Source of the DNA: Fen731 sp964354265
Lineage (GTDB): Bacteria; Actinomycetota; Humimicrobiia; Humimicrobiales; Humimicrobiaceae
NCBI GenBank assembly: GCA_964354265.1
Contig: CAYGYY010000103.1
Coordinates: forward strand, 1 to 6,341
DNA length: 6,341 nucleotides
Direction of reading: 5' to 3'
The position numbers and the translations under genes were made by a program. Positions 5,190-6,341 of this stretch are shown in pieces. The notes under the pieces were generated by a model that worked only from the letters and a program-made list of their open reading frames with translations, did no database searches and was not told the origin of the DNA. Every line of letters begins with the position of its first letter. Position 1 is the stretch's first letter.

Positions 5190-5977
5190 TATCTTAAAAA
5201 TATCATTACTAAAATGCCTGCAACTGCTATCAGTATGCCAAATGCCAGGGCTGCATTTGCTCCTGATTTATTGCTCCTGACTATATCGCTCTTATCTTTA
5301 ACAGAAACTATAAAAGGTTGCTTGCCGTCAACCGGCCTGCCAATAAGAATCCTGTTATTATCAAGACGGGCTTCTCCCAGGACATAAAGAGACTGCCCTA
5401 ATGGTATGGTTCTTTCCGACATTTTAAATCCAAGAGTCCTTGCGCCAATTGTACTATAACGGTAATTTTTAAAATAATCATAATGCTGCAGGTTATTTAA
5501 TGGCTCAAATTTATCATATGTTTGCAGCGCATCAAGCTGAAGCCCTGGTTGTGTTATATCAATATATACTTTCTCAACTGATTGCTCGTCTTTAAGAACA
5601 ATAGACTCTGTGCTTTTCTCGCTTGTCATAAGAGACTCTCTATTTCTGACTGTCTGCCTGGTGCCTGTTTTATCAGAAGTTGTTTCATTTTCCTCATAAA
5701 CCTGATAGAGATCTGCATTGTAATATGCGACATCTTTTTCTGAAAAGGGAGCTTTTAGAGGCCTCTGTGATTCTGCCTGGCCTATAAGTTCGACATAATG
5801 CCTGTAACCTTCAAGCCCTGCTGCAGCATTACCGGCAAGTATTGCTTTTAACTCTTTTACTGGGGTTGTCTGCATAAACCTTATCTCGATATTCTTATTT
5901 TTTACCTTCATTGGTACAAGTATTGCAAGCAGCGCTCCAAGTATCAGCATTATACCGCCGATAATATATGGTGCCAT
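5189..5977 (-). CDS. GIDE-domain membrane protein (E3-ligase-related family, no RING finger)
   Basis: This 262-residue protein has a transmembrane helix at each end (about 4-22 and 240-261) and a central domain of the GIDE type. The strongest signature is GARTLGFKMSER followed by IPLGQSLYVLGEA (178-203) and PFIVSVKDKSDI (221-232). The first part of the domain includes LKAPFSEKDVAYYNADLYQV (74-93) and a charged insert rich in Thr, Ser and Glu (about 96-132). In animals the domain occurs in mitochondrial ubiquitin ligases with a C-terminal RING; this bacterial form has none, so ligase activity is not implied. Bacterial members are membrane proteins of unknown role. AAGGGAG lies 6 nt before the ATG. 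The upstream gene is a PspA-like protein 137 nt away, which points to envelope or membrane-stress function, although this is inferred from context. Confidence 0.82.
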   Translation of the reverse strand: MAPYIIGGIMLILGALLAILVPMKVKNKNIEIRFMQTTPVKELKAILAGNAAAGLEGYRHYVELIGQAESQRPLKAPFSEKDVAYYNADLYQVYEENETTSDKTGTRQTVRNRESLMTSEKSTESIVLKDEQSVEKVYIDITQPGLQLDALQTYDKFEPLNNLQHYDYFKNYRYSTIGARTLGFKMSERTIPLGQSLYVLGEARLDNNRILIGRPVDGKQPFIVSVKDKSDIVRSNKSGANAALAFGILIAVAGILVMIFLR

Positions 5978-5991
5978 TTATGACTCCCTTC

Positions 5992-6015
5992 TTTTTTCAT
6001 AAAATTTTTTCATAA
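5992..6015. repeat. 11-bp direct repeat TTTTTTCATAA, period 13
   Basis: Two perfect copies (5992-6002 and 6005-6015, plus strand) sit just upstream of the GIDE ribosome site. On the transcribed strand they read TTATGAAAAAA twice. They could be a regulatory site or simple slippage in AT-rich DNA. Confidence 0.5.
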
Positions 6016-6032
6016 GATACCAGGAATAATAA

Positions 6033-6053
6033 TATACCCATATACCCGGTATA
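6033..6053. promoter_or_regulatory. TATACCC direct repeat with palindrome TATACCCGGTATA
   Basis: In the 137-bp gap between the PspA-like and GIDE genes, TATACCC occurs at 6033-6039 and 6041-6047. The second copy is part of the 13-bp palindrome TATACCCGGTATA (6041-6053). This arrangement fits an operator bound by a dimeric regulator before the GIDE gene, but no repeat elsewhere in the window supports it. The rest of the gap is AT-rich; I see no clear terminator after the PspA-like gene. Confidence 0.35.
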
Positions 6054-6114
6054 ATTATTTTATGTTGATTTATTTAAGAGTTATTTTATCCCCTGGAATT
6101 AATATTGTCTTATT

Positions 6115-6341
6115 CTATTCTTTAGATAGTTCCTCTTTTAAACGTGCCATTTCATCTTCAGCAGCTTTTTTCTTTTCGAGCTCTACAAAAGGATCTTTCT
6201 GTTCTGCGTCAATTCCGGATATTTCAAAAGCTGCATCTGCCTGCGCCTCTTTTTCAGCAATTTTTTTCTCCATCTTATCCATCTTTGCAAAAGCTCCAGA
6301 ACTGTCAAGATCTCCTACTGCCTTGGAAACTTCTTTGCGGG
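6115..6341 (-). CDS. pspA: PspA/IM30 family membrane-stress protein, C-terminal part
   Basis: A minus-strand frame enters from the window edge and ends at TAG 6117-6115, giving the last 74 residues or so. It reads as a charged coiled coil with MDKMEKKIAEKEAQADAAFE, then a short loop (ISGIDAEQKDPF) and a final helix ending DEMARLKEELSKE. This matches the end of PspA/IM30 proteins, where a helix of the form f.rmeekI...Ea.A.A..El is followed by a shorter terminal helix. PspA proteins are peripheral membrane proteins related to ESCRT-III that polymerise on damaged or stressed membranes. Most of the protein lies outside the window, so full length and membrane-binding N-terminus cannot be checked. 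The GIDE gene follows 137 nt downstream on the same strand. A different coiled-coil protein is possible but less likely. Confidence 0.75.
   Translation of the reverse strand, partial: RKEVSKAVGDLDSSGAFAKMDKMEKKIAEKEAQADAAFEISGIDAEQKDPFVELEKKKAAEDEMARLKEELSKE

Noticed and set aside
5189..5977. Active E3 ubiquitin ligase
   Set aside because: The GIDE domain is present but there is no RING finger: the protein contains no Cys/His cluster at all.

Overview
The window is AT-rich bacterial DNA with clear Shine-Dalgarno sites. It carries short, closely spaced genes, mostly on the minus strand, and one run of 100 N (5029-5128) that marks a scaffold gap, so it probably comes from a draft or metagenome assembly. 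The gene content (ECF sigma factor with a coupled partner, DUF4405 membrane protein, PspA, GIDE-domain protein, CDF transporter) fits an uncultured low-GC lineage, perhaps a deep-branching Actinomycetota, Chloroflexota or Firmicutes-like group. The sequence alone does not settle this. No rRNA, tRNA, CRISPR array or insertion sequence was seen.

Region 1 (1-1765, minus strand) reads as one likely transcription unit. In order of transcription it holds a small exported Cys/Asn-rich protein, a two-helix DUF4405 membrane protein with histidines placed like haem ligands, an ECF-type sigma factor, and the start of a partner protein. The partner's ATG overlaps the sigma stop codon (ATGA). The layout suggests an envelope- or redox-linked signalling cassette, but this is inference.

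Region 2 (1766-2798) begins with a 231-bp AT-rich divergent promoter region containing a 12-bp inverted repeat. A lone plus-strand gene follows, encoding a protein related to orotidine-5'-phosphate decarboxylase. It keeps the catalytic Asp/Lys/Asp segment but appears to have lost the phosphate-binding residues. Its start should be moved to 1997. Weak hairpins fill the convergent gap after it.

Region 3 (2799-4948, minus strand) is a two-gene unit: a CDF metal exporter followed 26 nt later by a stand-alone catalytic core of a 2-oxoacid dehydrogenase acyltransferase (E2). The exporter has three tandem C-terminal ZT-dimer-like repeats, two of which keep the full cytoplasmic metal-ligand pattern, and an Asn/Asp transmembrane site. 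The E2 core has Asn in place of the catalytic-motif Asp.

Region 4 (4949-6341, minus strand) holds the scaffold gap with unresolved coding ends on both sides, a GIDE-domain membrane protein, and the C-terminal end of a PspA/IM30 protein. PspA and the GIDE protein are likely neighbours in a membrane-stress locus. Whether the CDF/E2 pair belongs to the same operon cannot be known across the gap.
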